A DNA stretch of 59,107 bases, taken from positions 8,549 to 67,655 of the forward strand of contig JAGRGU010000034.1 of NCBI GenBank assembly GCA_020445335.1. Reading direction: 5' to 3'. This DNA is from Gammaproteobacteria bacterium. GTDB taxonomy: Bacteria; Pseudomonadota; Gammaproteobacteria; Chromatiales; Chromatiaceae. This document shows positions 34,879-43,479 of this stretch, piece by piece. A program made the translations under genes and the position numbers. The number at the start of each line of letters is the position of its first letter. Within the stretch, counting starts at the first letter, position 1. The notes under the pieces are model-generated. The model worked only from the letters and a program-made list of their open reading frames with translations. It was not told the DNA's origin and searched no databases.

Positions 34879-35639
34879 GATTTCGGCATGCCTTCACTGC
34901 AGAGCAGCGGATAGTGCGCGAGTATGGTTTTGTTTTCCATATACCAACGAGTTTCGTGCACCAGTTTCATTACCCTGATCTCGGTTTTCGCAATAGGCCA
35001 TTCGGACAAGGATTTTATCAGACGTGCAAGCTCCGAGAACCGTTTCCGACCGAGTGGCTCCAGGATTCGTCCCAGTGGTATGTGCGCCCATCCGGATTGC
35101 CTGGCGGGCAGAGAGGGTATGTCAGCCTTGAGCTGTTCCCTGATGCGGAACAATACGGCACCCTGGTCGAAACCCCTTGCCACCACGCAGCCGTCCGGGT
35201 TTATCTGTACTCCGCCAATGGAGAGCTGGAAGCAGGGCTGCCGGATGGAATCAAGCACTTTCCGGATCTGGTCCAATCGCTCTCCCTGAAACGGCTCCTC
35301 CGGCCATTTGAAAACGCAATACTCGATGCCGAGGTTTTGCGGCGCGACCCAGTAGTGCAGGCGCTCGCCCAGAAGGTCGGAAATTCGCATTTGAACGGAA
35401 TGTAATTCGCAGCTGAATTCCTCGGGAAACGCGAGCCCGGACAGCAGTGCATAGACCTCCAGTTCCTTCGGTTGCGGATTTCGTCGCTGCAGGCTTTCCG
35501 GTGTGAAAAGATCTCTGGAAACTGCCAGATTCTCTTCGGTAAAGTCCGCTGCTGACCATGTCTGATCGCCGACTCTGCCGTAGGCCGTGCTGAGATACTT
35601 GAAGTGCTGGTCTTGTTCCGTCTGCGCTGCCGTGTTCAT
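34875..35639 (-). CDS. LigT/2H-phosphoesterase-fold-like protein with one degenerate motif
   Basis: A 254-residue protein I recognise only by pattern. The order HYWVAPQNLGIEYCVF, FQLSIGGVQINPDG, SGWAHIPLGRIL and a C-terminal LVHETRWYMENKTILAHYPL follows the 2'-5' RNA ligase-like (2H) fold. There, two HxT/S motifs lie in W-PP-NLHITL and PHITLGR contexts, ending in Y..L..FPL. Here the second motif keeps its His (AHIPLGR) but the first has Gly where His is expected (NLGIEY), so ordinary 2H catalysis may be lost. It sits between neuB/SDR and the fusion gene and is coupled to the latter by ATGA, which argues for a role in the same sugar pathway. Confidence 0.55.
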   Translation of the reverse strand: MNTAAQTEQDQHFKYLSTAYGRVGDQTWSAADFTEENLAVSRDLFTPESLQRRNPQPKELEVYALLSGLAFPEEFSCELHSVQMRISDLLGERLHYWVAPQNLGIEYCVFKWPEEPFQGERLDQIRKVLDSIRQPCFQLSIGGVQINPDGCVVARGFDQGAVLFRIREQLKADIPSLPARQSGWAHIPLGRILEPLGRKRFSELARLIKSLSEWPIAKTEIRVMKLVHETRWYMENKTILAHYPLLCSEGMPKS

Positions 35640-35782
35640 CGGTTGAGTTGCTCTGCCCGGTCGGATAGTGCCACCGGTTGAATTCCGGTTCGCCGCTCGC
35701 CTTCCATTCTGATGATCGACGGGGCGCGTATTTGGCCGGTTCGCACGCTACTTGGCGGTGAGTTCTGCGGCATATCGATTGT

Positions 35783-36787
35783 TCAGCGAAGCAGCCCCGC
35801 AGATCGAAGTATTGCCTCGACCTCTGTTGTGGGCAGCAGGTCTTCATCAGAACGAAGCGGTACCCGCAGGAATGGGAGCTCTTCGTATTTCGAGTATTTC
35901 TGCCTCATCTCCATTGGCATCATATCCACCGTGTCTGGTAACACGACGTAGGTGTTTCCGTTACGCACGGTACGTGGTGCCTCGCTCTCGGTAACGAGCT
36001 CCTCATAGAGTTTCTCTCCGGGTTTGTGGCCCACCTCGATGTGCTCGAACGGACGGCCCTCGCTGAGCGCCGCCGCCAGTGTCATGATATTACAACTACC
36101 CATGCTCATCACGAAGATTTCGCCGCCTATCATCTCCGCCGCTGTATGCAGACAGAGATCCACTGCCTGTTCCATCGTGATGAAGAAGCGCGTCATACCC
36201 GTGGAGGTGATGGTAAGCGGTGTGTTGTTTTCGAATTGACGCCTGAATATCTGCATGACCGAGCCATTCGAATTCAATACATTGCCAAATCGCACGCAGG
36301 AAAATCTGGTTTTGTGGCTGCCGGAGTAATGGTTTGCAGCGATGAAGAGGCGCTCGCCGAGGAGTTTTGATGCTCCCATAGTGCTGGTCGGGTTGACAGC
36401 CTTGTCGCTGCTGGTCAGCACGACGCTTTCCACATTTGCGGCGATCGCTGCGTTGACCACGTTGTTGGTGCCGACAATGTTCGTCTGCATCACTTCGAAC
36501 GGGTTGTACTCCGAGATATAGACATGCTTCAGAGCAGCGCAGTGAAAAACTATCTTGACGCCTTCCATTGCACGCCGCAGACGCTCCTCGTCTCTGACAT
36601 TGCCCAGAAACGATTTCAGCCTGTCTCCTGCTGAAGATCTCAACTCCTGATCGAGCTTGAAAAGACCATCTTCGTTTTGATCGAAAGCGCAGACAGTATG
36701 GCCATCATTCAACAAACGCAGCACCAATGCAGTGCCGACAGAGCCGCAGGCGCCAGTGACGAGAATACGTGTATTAGGTGAAATCAT
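35783..36787 (-). CDS. Nucleotide-sugar 4,6-dehydratase-like SDR (CapD/PseB/LegB superfamily)
   Basis: A 334-residue soluble SDR: ILVTGACGSVGTALVLRLL, FHCAALKHVYISEYNPFEVMQTNIVGT, SSDKAVNPTSTMGASKLLGERL and FGNVLNSNGSVMQIFRRQ. The SDKA-x-NP-x3-MG-x-SK pattern with Met for Tyr marks the 4,6-dehydratase subgroup used for pseudaminic- and legionaminic-acid-type sugars and for UDP-QuiNAc. It probably supplies the keto-sugar for the neuB set. ATG 36787 lies right before the Rossmann motif. An ATG at 36841, inside the last codons of neuB, would add 18 residues and a 14-base overlap. Confidence 0.85.
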   Translation of the reverse strand: MISPNTRILVTGACGSVGTALVLRLLNDGHTVCAFDQNEDGLFKLDQELRSSAGDRLKSFLGNVRDEERLRRAMEGVKIVFHCAALKHVYISEYNPFEVMQTNIVGTNNVVNAAIAANVESVVLTSSDKAVNPTSTMGASKLLGERLFIAANHYSGSHKTRFSCVRFGNVLNSNGSVMQIFRRQFENNTPLTITSTGMTRFFITMEQAVDLCLHTAAEMIGGEIFVMSMGSCNIMTLAAALSEGRPFEHIEVGHKPGEKLYEELVTESEAPRTVRNGNTYVVLPDTVDMMPMEMRQKYSKYEELPFLRVPLRSDEDLLPTTEVEAILRSAGLLR

Positions 36788-36827
36788 TTTGCTGTGTACA
36801 TTCGGTGGAGAGTAAAAGCCTGTGTGC

Positions 36828-37910
36828 TCACTGAAGATCATCCCAGTTCAGGTGTTCACCGAAACTGACGGCTCTCTTCAGTTTCTTGCCGATCAGCTTG
36901 TGCATGTCGTAAGGTGGTATCCCTTCGGCGGGACAGGGTCTGAGCATGGTCAGGTCGGCCTTTGTCATAACTGTTCCTTGTTCGAGATCACGGTTGGCGC
37001 GAATGCAGCGGCGCTGAACGAGAGCGGTCTCGCGCTCGTTCTCCTCTATCTTTTTACGACCATCTCCCAAGGAAGCCTCCAACTCTCTGGTTCGGTCCAC
37101 CATCTCCCGCCAGCTCGCCGGATCCATGGCGAAAGAGTGGTCCGGTCCATCACGTTCTGTCGAGTCGGTGAAGTGTTTTTCGATGACCCGTGCGCCCAGG
37201 GCAACGGCGCCGAGCACCGACACATGACCTGGCATATGGTCGCTCAACCCCAGAACAACGCCTGGGTACATGGCTTCGAATGATCGCAGGACATTTAGCT
37301 GCAGATAGGGATAATTGTCTATCTCAGCCGTATAGTTGGTATTGCACTGCATGATCACCAGCTCGGGCGTAACGGCCAGTACGGTATCCGCGGCACGTTG
37401 CACATCCTCCCGGCTCGAGGCGCCGGTTGCCAGCAGCACTGGTTTCCCTTTGCACGCAATGTGCTCAATAATCTCCGGCCAGGTAATGTCTCCCGATCCG
37501 ATCTTGTACGCCGGTACGAAAGGATCCACGAAATCGACCAGCTCAAGAGAGTAGGGGCTGGTGAAGAACGAGACCCCCGCCTCGTCACAAGTCCGCTTCA
37601 GTGCTTCAGTCCAGTCACGATTGAGCGACGCATCCTGGTAGGTCTCGAATACGGATTTTTTCCACATTGCCTGATGCGATCGCCGGTTACCGAGTTGGTT
37701 GAAACCATAATCGCTGACCAGCGAGTCGGCAGTATAGTGTTGAAACTTCACGGCATCTGCACCGGCTTCCCGCGCCAGATAGATGAGCTCTTTTGCTCTG
37801 CCTAAATCCTGGTCGAAGTTCGAACCAATCTCGGCGATGAAGTAGACCGGAGCCTCTCTGCCTACCGTTTTTCCATCTATTTTCATGGCCGATGCCGGTT
37901 TGTGCTTCAT
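36828..37910 (-). CDS. neuB: NeuB-family nonulosonate (sialic acid-like) synthase
   Basis: A 360-residue enzyme with a TIM barrel and a C-terminal antifreeze/SAF-like domain. Barrel motifs are FIAEIGSNF, AGADAVKFQHYTAD, FFTSPYSLELVDF and YKIGSGDITWPEII. The two metal-binding His are in LGLSDHMPG and VIEKHFTDS. The C-terminal domain begins near RRCIRANRDLEQGTVMTKADLTMLRP. It condenses PEP with a six-carbon aldose derivative to give a nonulosonic acid. The usual AEIGxNH is GSNF here, a possible substrate-side difference. ATG 37910 has GAGG seven bases upstream; ATG 37886 is an alternative. No PseC-, PseG-, PseH- or LegC-like partner is present. Confidence 0.93.
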   Translation of the reverse strand: MKHKPASAMKIDGKTVGREAPVYFIAEIGSNFDQDLGRAKELIYLAREAGADAVKFQHYTADSLVSDYGFNQLGNRRSHQAMWKKSVFETYQDASLNRDWTEALKRTCDEAGVSFFTSPYSLELVDFVDPFVPAYKIGSGDITWPEIIEHIACKGKPVLLATGASSREDVQRAADTVLAVTPELVIMQCNTNYTAEIDNYPYLQLNVLRSFEAMYPGVVLGLSDHMPGHVSVLGAVALGARVIEKHFTDSTERDGPDHSFAMDPASWREMVDRTRELEASLGDGRKKIEENERETALVQRRCIRANRDLEQGTVMTKADLTMLRPCPAEGIPPYDMHKLIGKKLKRAVSFGEHLNWDDLQ

Positions 37911-37978
37911 ATTGTAACCTCGCGTTCCTTTTTACAGCGCTCTACCCTGGCGTGATCGGCACGCAGCTTCACCTGCCG

Positions 37979-39754
37979 CTATGCGATATCCGTGAATTCG
38001 GGTGATTTCTCCAGATTTCCGATCATTTCCTGATAGCTCCCCACACGGTGGATTGTTCCCTCTCTCAGCTCCACGATTTGATCGCAGTTTTTCAACGTGG
38101 TCAGGCGGTGAGCAACTATGATGATAGTCATTTCCCTGTCAAGAGATTTGATCGATTCCATGACGGCGTGCTCGGTATCGCTGTCGAGAGCGCTGGTCGC
38201 CTCGTCGAATACGATGACATCCGCTTCTTTGTACAGAGCACGGGCGATACCGATTCTTTGTCGCTGACCGCCTGAGATTCGAACACCGCGCTCACCAACC
38301 ACGGTCCGATATCCCGCCGGCCAGGATTCAATGGAATCAGCAATCTGGGCGTTTCGGGCCGCTTTGAGTACCAGTTCCTGATCGATATCCTCGGGTGGCA
38401 CGCCGAAGGCTATGTTTTCGGCAATCGATGTGTCGGCCAAATAGATCATCTGAGGCACATGCGCAATGTGAGCCTGCCACTTCCGGTGGTTTGTCTCCGT
38501 AATCGCGGTGCCGTCAATGAGCAACGATCCAGCAGTCGGAAAAAGGAGACCCATTATGATATCCAGCAAGGTGCTCTTGCCGCTGCCGGTAGTCCCTATA
38601 AAACCGATTCTACTCCCCCTCGGTATCTGCAGAGAGATGCCGCGTAAAACTTTTGCATCCCGGTCGTTATAACGGTAGTGCACATTATCGAGTTCAATAG
38701 TTTGTGTAAACCCGATTGGTGCGCCAGGTGGCTCGGTGCTGTGGGCCGGTAGTGGCTGTTCCAGGAGTGCCAAGACATCCTTGAGCGTGGCTTGTCCACC
38801 GAGTATGGAGGACCAGCCGGCGTAGGTCTGCTGAACCAATGGCAGCAGCCTTTGTGCCGCCAGCACAAAGGCCCCAAGAACCGGGAGCGCGGTCATGATC
38901 CCTTCCTGACTGTCCGCCAGGAAATAAGCCAGGATGCCGATAAGCACCAGCGCCAGGGATTCGATCACCGGCCGCGGTGCGCCGCTGATAAACGCAATAT
39001 TGGCGAGTGACAGGCGCAGCCGGCCATCAGCCGAGCGGAAAATCCTGGAGTACTTCTCCTGCAGCCCGTCAATTAGAACTTCGCGGATGCCACCCAATCC
39101 TTCCTGAATTATCTGGGCCACTTCATTCTGGCATGTAGTGACATTCACGCTGTCGCCCGACACCCTGCTCTTGAAAAAAATTGCGACCATCGCATACATG
39201 CTGCCAAATCCAATGAAGGTCACCGCGGTGAGCTCCGGATCCACCAGGATCATGCAAGCCACGATGGTCAGGATCAAAAACAGCGATGTGACGAGCGTCA
39301 GCAACGGAATGATAATGAAGTAAACGACAGTGTTTATTTTTGTTATCAGGACGGCGATCACTTCGCTGCTGTTTCTGGAAGAGTGGACAGAGTACGGCTG
39401 GTATAGCGTGCGCCGATAGGCGGCCGCACCAAGATCCCTGCCGATCGCATTTCCCAGATGTGTCTGCCCCCACAGCAGTGCCAGGCGAGTTGCGCCGGAT
39501 AGCACTGCAGCTACGCCAAACAGTATCGTTAACGGAAGAAGCATCTGCTGCGAGTCCGTTAATCCCATACCGACGACAAACGGTTGAGCCCAAGGGTGGG
39601 AGAATATGCGCTCGGGAGCGGTGATTGCGCCGAGAAAGGGCAGCACCATGCCCAGAGAAGCGACTTCCGTCACAGTTCCCAGCAACATCAACCCTGCTAG
39701 AGCCGCAAGTTGCATCCTGCGTTGATGAGTAATGTGCGGCCATAATCTTCGCAT
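37979..39754 (-). CDS. ABC transporter/flippase, PglK-like
   Basis: A 591-residue half-ABC transporter. The membrane domain occupies about 1-330, starting MRRLWPHITHQRRMQLAAL and containing EVASLGMVLPFLGAIT, a pattern seen in PglK/WlaB-type lipid-linked oligosaccharide flippases. The ATPase domain has Walker A GFIGTTGSGKSTLLD, Q-loop HVPQMIYLADTSIAENIAF, signature ISGGQRQRIGIARAL, Walker B VIVFDEATSALD and the H-loop IVAHRLTTL. No Wzx protein is seen in the window, so this may flip the undecaprenyl-linked unit. I chose ATG 39754; an in-frame ATG at 39829 adds a 25-residue polar leader. It heads the long minus-strand array. Confidence 0.87.
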   Translation of the reverse strand: MRRLWPHITHQRRMQLAALAGLMLLGTVTEVASLGMVLPFLGAITAPERIFSHPWAQPFVVGMGLTDSQQMLLPLTILFGVAAVLSGATRLALLWGQTHLGNAIGRDLGAAAYRRTLYQPYSVHSSRNSSEVIAVLITKINTVVYFIIIPLLTLVTSLFLILTIVACMILVDPELTAVTFIGFGSMYAMVAIFFKSRVSGDSVNVTTCQNEVAQIIQEGLGGIREVLIDGLQEKYSRIFRSADGRLRLSLANIAFISGAPRPVIESLALVLIGILAYFLADSQEGIMTALPVLGAFVLAAQRLLPLVQQTYAGWSSILGGQATLKDVLALLEQPLPAHSTEPPGAPIGFTQTIELDNVHYRYNDRDAKVLRGISLQIPRGSRIGFIGTTGSGKSTLLDIIMGLLFPTAGSLLIDGTAITETNHRKWQAHIAHVPQMIYLADTSIAENIAFGVPPEDIDQELVLKAARNAQIADSIESWPAGYRTVVGERGVRISGGQRQRIGIARALYKEADVIVFDEATSALDSDTEHAVMESIKSLDREMTIIIVAHRLTTLKNCDQIVELREGTIHRVGSYQEMIGNLEKSPEFTDIA

Positions 39755-40590
39755 ATCACCCAGAAGATTCTGCTGGTGTTCGCTTGTTTCCGTGAAGGAC
39801 AAATCACAGGCCCCACGACAGACGGTCATGAAACTGGAGGCTCTCGACAGCGGAGGTGTGCGGAAAGTCCAAACTGATTAGCCCTGCATACTCCGAGCTG
39901 CGGTCCAAAGCGGCGACTCTGCTGGCAAATCGCGCACTGGCTGTGGCGTCAATTCCCGGCCGACTGTAGGGGGTGCCGGTAGTGGGGCAGGAATGGTGCC
40001 GTTCGGTATGGGTCACGGGCGCAACTCCCAGTGCGGTATTTTGCGATCGAGAGCGCAACTCTCTGTCTTGGACCATGGCCTGCTTATCACACCTGTTTAA
40101 GCGGGTTACCGGGAAGCGCATTGTATCAATTGTGACGAATCCGGACCTCGTATTCACCCACTGAACGGGCGGCAACCCAATTCCAGGCCATATTGTAGGA
40201 TTATCCCTTTCGCCAAGCCAGCGCCGAGAGGGGGAAATTGTACATGAAGGGCCCGGTCGGCATGCGAAAGTCTCCAGTGGCTGATCTGGTGGATACCCCG
40301 ACTCCGGCAGGTGCGTATCATGCCGGCACTAGCCGTAATCGTCTCCCCTCCGCTAACACCCCGGGTGACCAGCGCCGCTCCAGGCCACCGGATTATCATG
40401 TGCTGCCGAAACCATTGGAAGGTTGACCGCGTCATTGCCGTTCATTCAAAATTCCCGGTCCGGCAAGCGGGATTCGGCGTCCCCGCCGGGAGAAGGGTGC
40501 AATGGAGAGGCTGGCACCTTTCATCAGACGTTTTTTGTTGTTTCCATAGTTGACGATGACCGCTGAACGGGTTCAACCACAGACACCGAT
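39755..40590. other. 836-base divergent intergenic region
   Basis: This lies between the divergent PglK-like and WbpV-like genes. Short open frames exist on both strands, for example 39804-40175 (minus), but none has a recognisable domain or a convincing start. It presumably holds the promoters of both arrays. A TTGACG at 40550-40555 is a possible -35 toward wbpV without a good -10. I see no JUMPstart/ops element. Confidence 0.45.
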
Positions 40591-41541
40591 ATGATGCGTA
40601 TTCTGGTGACAGGGGCCAACGGATTTGTAGGTTCTGCTTTGTGCGAAACGCTGCAAAGGCGTGGCTTCAAGGTCAGAAAGGCCGTGCGAAGCGGTGGTCA
40701 AGACCCGGACACCGTGAACGTCGGTTCCATATGCGGCGATACCGACTGGTCCGGGGCTCTGCGGGGATGCGATGTGGTAGTCCATCTCGCCGCCCGTGTC
40801 CACGTGATGAACGATACCGAGCACGATCCGCTGCAGGCGTTTCGGAAGGTCAATGTCGAAGGCACGCTCAACCTCGCGGATATGGCGGCCATGTCAGGCG
40901 TGAAACGCTTCGTTTTCATAAGCTCGATCAAGGTAAATGGGGAGGGCACTGCGCCAGGAAGCAGATACAACGCAGATGACGAGGCGAAGCCGTCCGATCC
41001 TTACGGCGTCTCCAAGCACGAAGCGGAAGAGGCGCTACGACGGTTGGCTCCCGGCACCGGTATGGAGGTGGTCTGTATCAGGCCGGTCCTTGTCTATGGT
41101 CCAGGTGTCACGGCGAATTTTCTTTCCATGATGCGATGGCTGCATCGCGGCGTACCGCTGCCGCTGGGCTCGATAGACAACTCCCGCAGTCTGGTCGCAT
41201 TGGAAAATCTGATCGATCTGATAGTCACCTGCATCGATCACAGGGCGGCCGCAAATCAAGTGTTCCTGGTCAGCGATGGTGAGGATGTCTCGACCACCGA
41301 ACTGTTGCGCCGTCTGGGTATTGCATTGGGCAAGCCAGCCAGGTTGTTTCCTGTTCCCTCCAGGCTGTTGTCGTTCTTTGCAAGAATGGTGGGAAAGGAA
41401 GCCGTTGCGGAGCGTCTGCTGAGTTCACTGTCAGTCGATATCGTCAAGACCCGCACGTTACTGAATTGGGAACCGCCACTTGGTTTGGACGAAGGTTTGC
41501 GCAGAACGGCACAACACTATCTGGCGGAACCGAAAGAGTGA
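40591..41541 (+). CDS. wbpV: UDP-4-keto-6-deoxy-GlcNAc reductase-like SDR (WbpV type)
   Basis: A 316-residue SDR: MRILVTGANGFVGSALCETLQRRG, VHLAARVHVMND, FVFISSIKVNGEGT and the catalytic Tyr/Lys in PYGVSKHEAEEAL; CIRPVLVYGPGVTANFLSMM follows. This is the WbpV/WbjF-type group that reduces UDP-2-acetamido-2,6-dideoxy-4-hexulose (made by WbpM) to UDP-QuiNAc or UDP-FucNAc. It is translationally coupled to the WbpL-like initiating transferase (GTGA at 41538-41541), and wbpM follows at 46144. This reproduces the wbpV-wbpL-wbpM association of P. aeruginosa O-antigen loci. Confidence 0.88.
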   Translation: MMRILVTGANGFVGSALCETLQRRGFKVRKAVRSGGQDPDTVNVGSICGDTDWSGALRGCDVVVHLAARVHVMNDTEHDPLQAFRKVNVEGTLNLADMAAMSGVKRFVFISSIKVNGEGTAPGSRYNADDEAKPSDPYGVSKHEAEEALRRLAPGTGMEVVCIRPVLVYGPGVTANFLSMMRWLHRGVPLPLGSIDNSRSLVALENLIDLIVTCIDHRAAANQVFLVSDGEDVSTTELLRRLGIALGKPARLFPVPSRLLSFFARMVGKEAVAERLLSSLSVDIVKTRTLLNWEPPLGLDEGLRRTAQHYLAEPKE

Positions 41542-42563
41542 GCTACTGGCTGTTGATTGTCCTCGCAGGGTGCATCGCGTTGGTGCTGACTGGCGTGTTG
41601 CGCCGATATGCGATGGTTCGCAAGCTGCTGGACATGCCCAACGAACGCAGCTCCCATAGTCGGCCTACCCCGCGAGGTGGCGGTATGGCGATTGTTCTGG
41701 TATTTGTCTCTTTTATGCCAGTGCTGAGACTGTTCGACGTGGTTTCGACAGAGGCTCTCTGGTCACTGATCGGGGCGGGTGCCGGAGTTGCGCTGGTTGG
41801 TTTTTGGGACGATCACCGGCATATCCCGGCTCGCTGGCGTTTGCTGATCCATTTCGCGGCGGCATGCTGGGGGGTACTGTTGTTGGGGGGGCTGCCGCCA
41901 ATACCCTTATTCGGCTCCCATTATGATTTGGGTTGGTTTGGTGGCCTGATCGCCGTCACCTACCTCGTCTGGTTGATCAATCTCTACAACTTCATGGATG
42001 GAATCAACGGCATCGCCGGTGTGGAGGCCGTAACCGTCAGTTTGGGCGGATCTCTGTTATATGCGACGTCACCGGCTACGGGGGCGGAATGGGTCGTGCC
42101 CATGTTGCTGTTGGCAGCGGTAAGCGGTTTTCTTTTCTGGAACTTTCCGACGGCGCGGATCTTTATGGGTGATGCGGGTAGCGGTTTCATTGGCATCATC
42201 CTGGGATTGATGTCAATCCAGTCCGCCTGGATCGTACCGGAGCTGTTCTGGGGCTGGATTATCCTGCTCGGCGTATTCATTACCGACGCGACTGTGACGT
42301 TGGTACGCAGGCTGTTGCAACAGCAGAAAATCTATCAGGCCCATCGCAGCCATGCCTATCAATACGCATCACGCAAATTTGGATCTCACAAGCCCGTCAC
42401 GCTTGCGGTGGGTGCTATCAATCTGTTCTGGTTGCTCCCTTTCGCTCTGCTGGTCGGACTGAAACTTATAGATGGGATCCTGGGCATGCTGGCTGCCTAC
42501 GGGCCTTTGCTCTGGCTCGCTCTCCAACTCAAGGCTGGAGCGTCGGGACATCAGGAAGTTTGA
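41538..42563 (+). CDS. wbpL: Undecaprenyl-phosphate glycosyl-1-phosphate transferase (WbpL/WecA family)
   Basis: A 341-residue polytopic membrane enzyme of the MraY/WecA family. It shows DMPNERSSHSRPTPRGGG (D-x-PN-R...H-PRGGG), the GFWDDH metal-binding pair, YNFMDGINGIAG and FPTARIFMGDAGSGFIG, followed by HRSHAYQYASRKFG near the C terminus (the HxHxxQ-like loop, here H-RSH-AYQ). It transfers D-FucNAc-, D-QuiNAc- or GlcNAc-1-phosphate to undecaprenyl phosphate, the first committed step of O-unit assembly. The start is GTG 41538, overlapping the wbpV stop; no later Met is plausible. Confidence 0.92.
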   Translation: MSYWLLIVLAGCIALVLTGVLRRYAMVRKLLDMPNERSSHSRPTPRGGGMAIVLVFVSFMPVLRLFDVVSTEALWSLIGAGAGVALVGFWDDHRHIPARWRLLIHFAAACWGVLLLGGLPPIPLFGSHYDLGWFGGLIAVTYLVWLINLYNFMDGINGIAGVEAVTVSLGGSLLYATSPATGAEWVVPMLLLAAVSGFLFWNFPTARIFMGDAGSGFIGIILGLMSIQSAWIVPELFWGWIILLGVFITDATVTLVRRLLQQQKIYQAHRSHAYQYASRKFGSHKPVTLAVGAINLFWLLPFALLVGLKLIDGILGMLAAYGPLLWLALQLKAGASGHQEV

Positions 42564-42645
42564 TCGGCCGGCTTTAAAAACTCGCTCGGGAGGGATAGGG
42601 AGCCGGAACACCTATACCCCATCGACGAACTCAATCGGTATCCGG

Positions 42646-43479
42646 TTATCGCGCGCGGCGGCGAAATACCAGTTGAATGGAGTGTGAGCACCCGATTTTG
42701 GTAAACAACAAATCGACAGCCTTTCGTACTCCACGAACAAAGAGCGAATTTCCTTCATATTCGTAGAGCGGTTCGAGCGCCGAAGAGAGTGGGCCGAGTT
42801 CACCAAGAATACCCTTGAACCCGGCCAGGCGCGTTTCTCCGACAAGTGTGAAGCCGTGTCTGGACATGGTTTCGACAACGACAGGTTTGGACAGGGCGAA
42901 CTGGTAAAAATCAGATGGTTCCGACTCAAACTCCGCCAGCGGGTAGAGGCCCATGCGTGCTTTCAGTTGTCGCATCGGATTGAGAAAGGGAAACGAGCAG
43001 AACAGGCAGCCGCCATCTTTAATCACTCGCGACATTTCGGCTGCCAATGTCTCGAAGCCATCCCAAAAGTGTTCTATTACACCTATGGACCAGTACCCGG
43101 CAACAGAGCTTTCCTGCAACGGAAGCGAACGAACATCCCCAAATCTTATATCCAAATCAGGAGCATGTTCGTTCAGTGCTTTTACTGTTTCCTGGGCATA
43201 ATCTATCCCAATCGTTTTAAAGCCGGCTCGCGTCAATGCAGCAACATACTGACCGCGTCCGCAGCCTCCTTCGAGGATGGCGCCCTCACTCGGATCCAGG
43301 TGATGTCTGGTAACCGCGACCAATTGGTCGCAGTCCCGGGTCGGGGAGAGCGACCGCTGGACCGCTTCTCTGTCCATTGACCAGAGTGTGTCCCACAGGT
43401 CGGGCGTGGCACTTTTGCCTATATAGATCAGCCTGTCGTTTGCTTTATCGAACAAGCGTGATGAGATCGGATTTTCCAT
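42646..43479 (-). CDS. Class I SAM-dependent methyltransferase
   Basis: A 277-residue methyltransferase: GAILEGGCGRGQYVAALTRAG (motif I), TIGIDYAQETV (motif II), IRFGDVRSLPLQESSVAGYWSIGVIEHFWDG (motifs post-II to IV) and VIKDGGCLFCSFPFLNPM. The substrate is unknown, probably a sugar or a lipid-linked glycan. It is convergent with wbpL (82 bases apart) and isolated upstream by a 940-base gap, so it forms a single-gene unit on the minus strand. The ATG at 43479 fits family lengths. Confidence 0.85.
   Translation of the reverse strand: MENPISSRLFDKANDRLIYIGKSATPDLWDTLWSMDREAVQRSLSPTRDCDQLVAVTRHHLDPSEGAILEGGCGRGQYVAALTRAGFKTIGIDYAQETVKALNEHAPDLDIRFGDVRSLPLQESSVAGYWSIGVIEHFWDGFETLAAEMSRVIKDGGCLFCSFPFLNPMRQLKARMGLYPLAEFESEPSDFYQFALSKPVVVETMSRHGFTLVGETRLAGFKGILGELGPLSSALEPLYEYEGNSLFVRGVRKAVDLLFTKIGCSHSIQLVFRRRAR

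Noticed and set aside
39804..40175. A 123-codon minus-strand frame next to the PglK-like gene
   Set aside because: It has no domain and no good start, it overlaps the start region of the ABC gene, and its composition looks random. Kept as intergenic.
42568..42606. Inverted CCGGCT...AGCCGG between wbpL and the methyltransferase gene as a terminator
   Set aside because: It is a 6-bp stem with a 27-base loop and no T tract; too weak.
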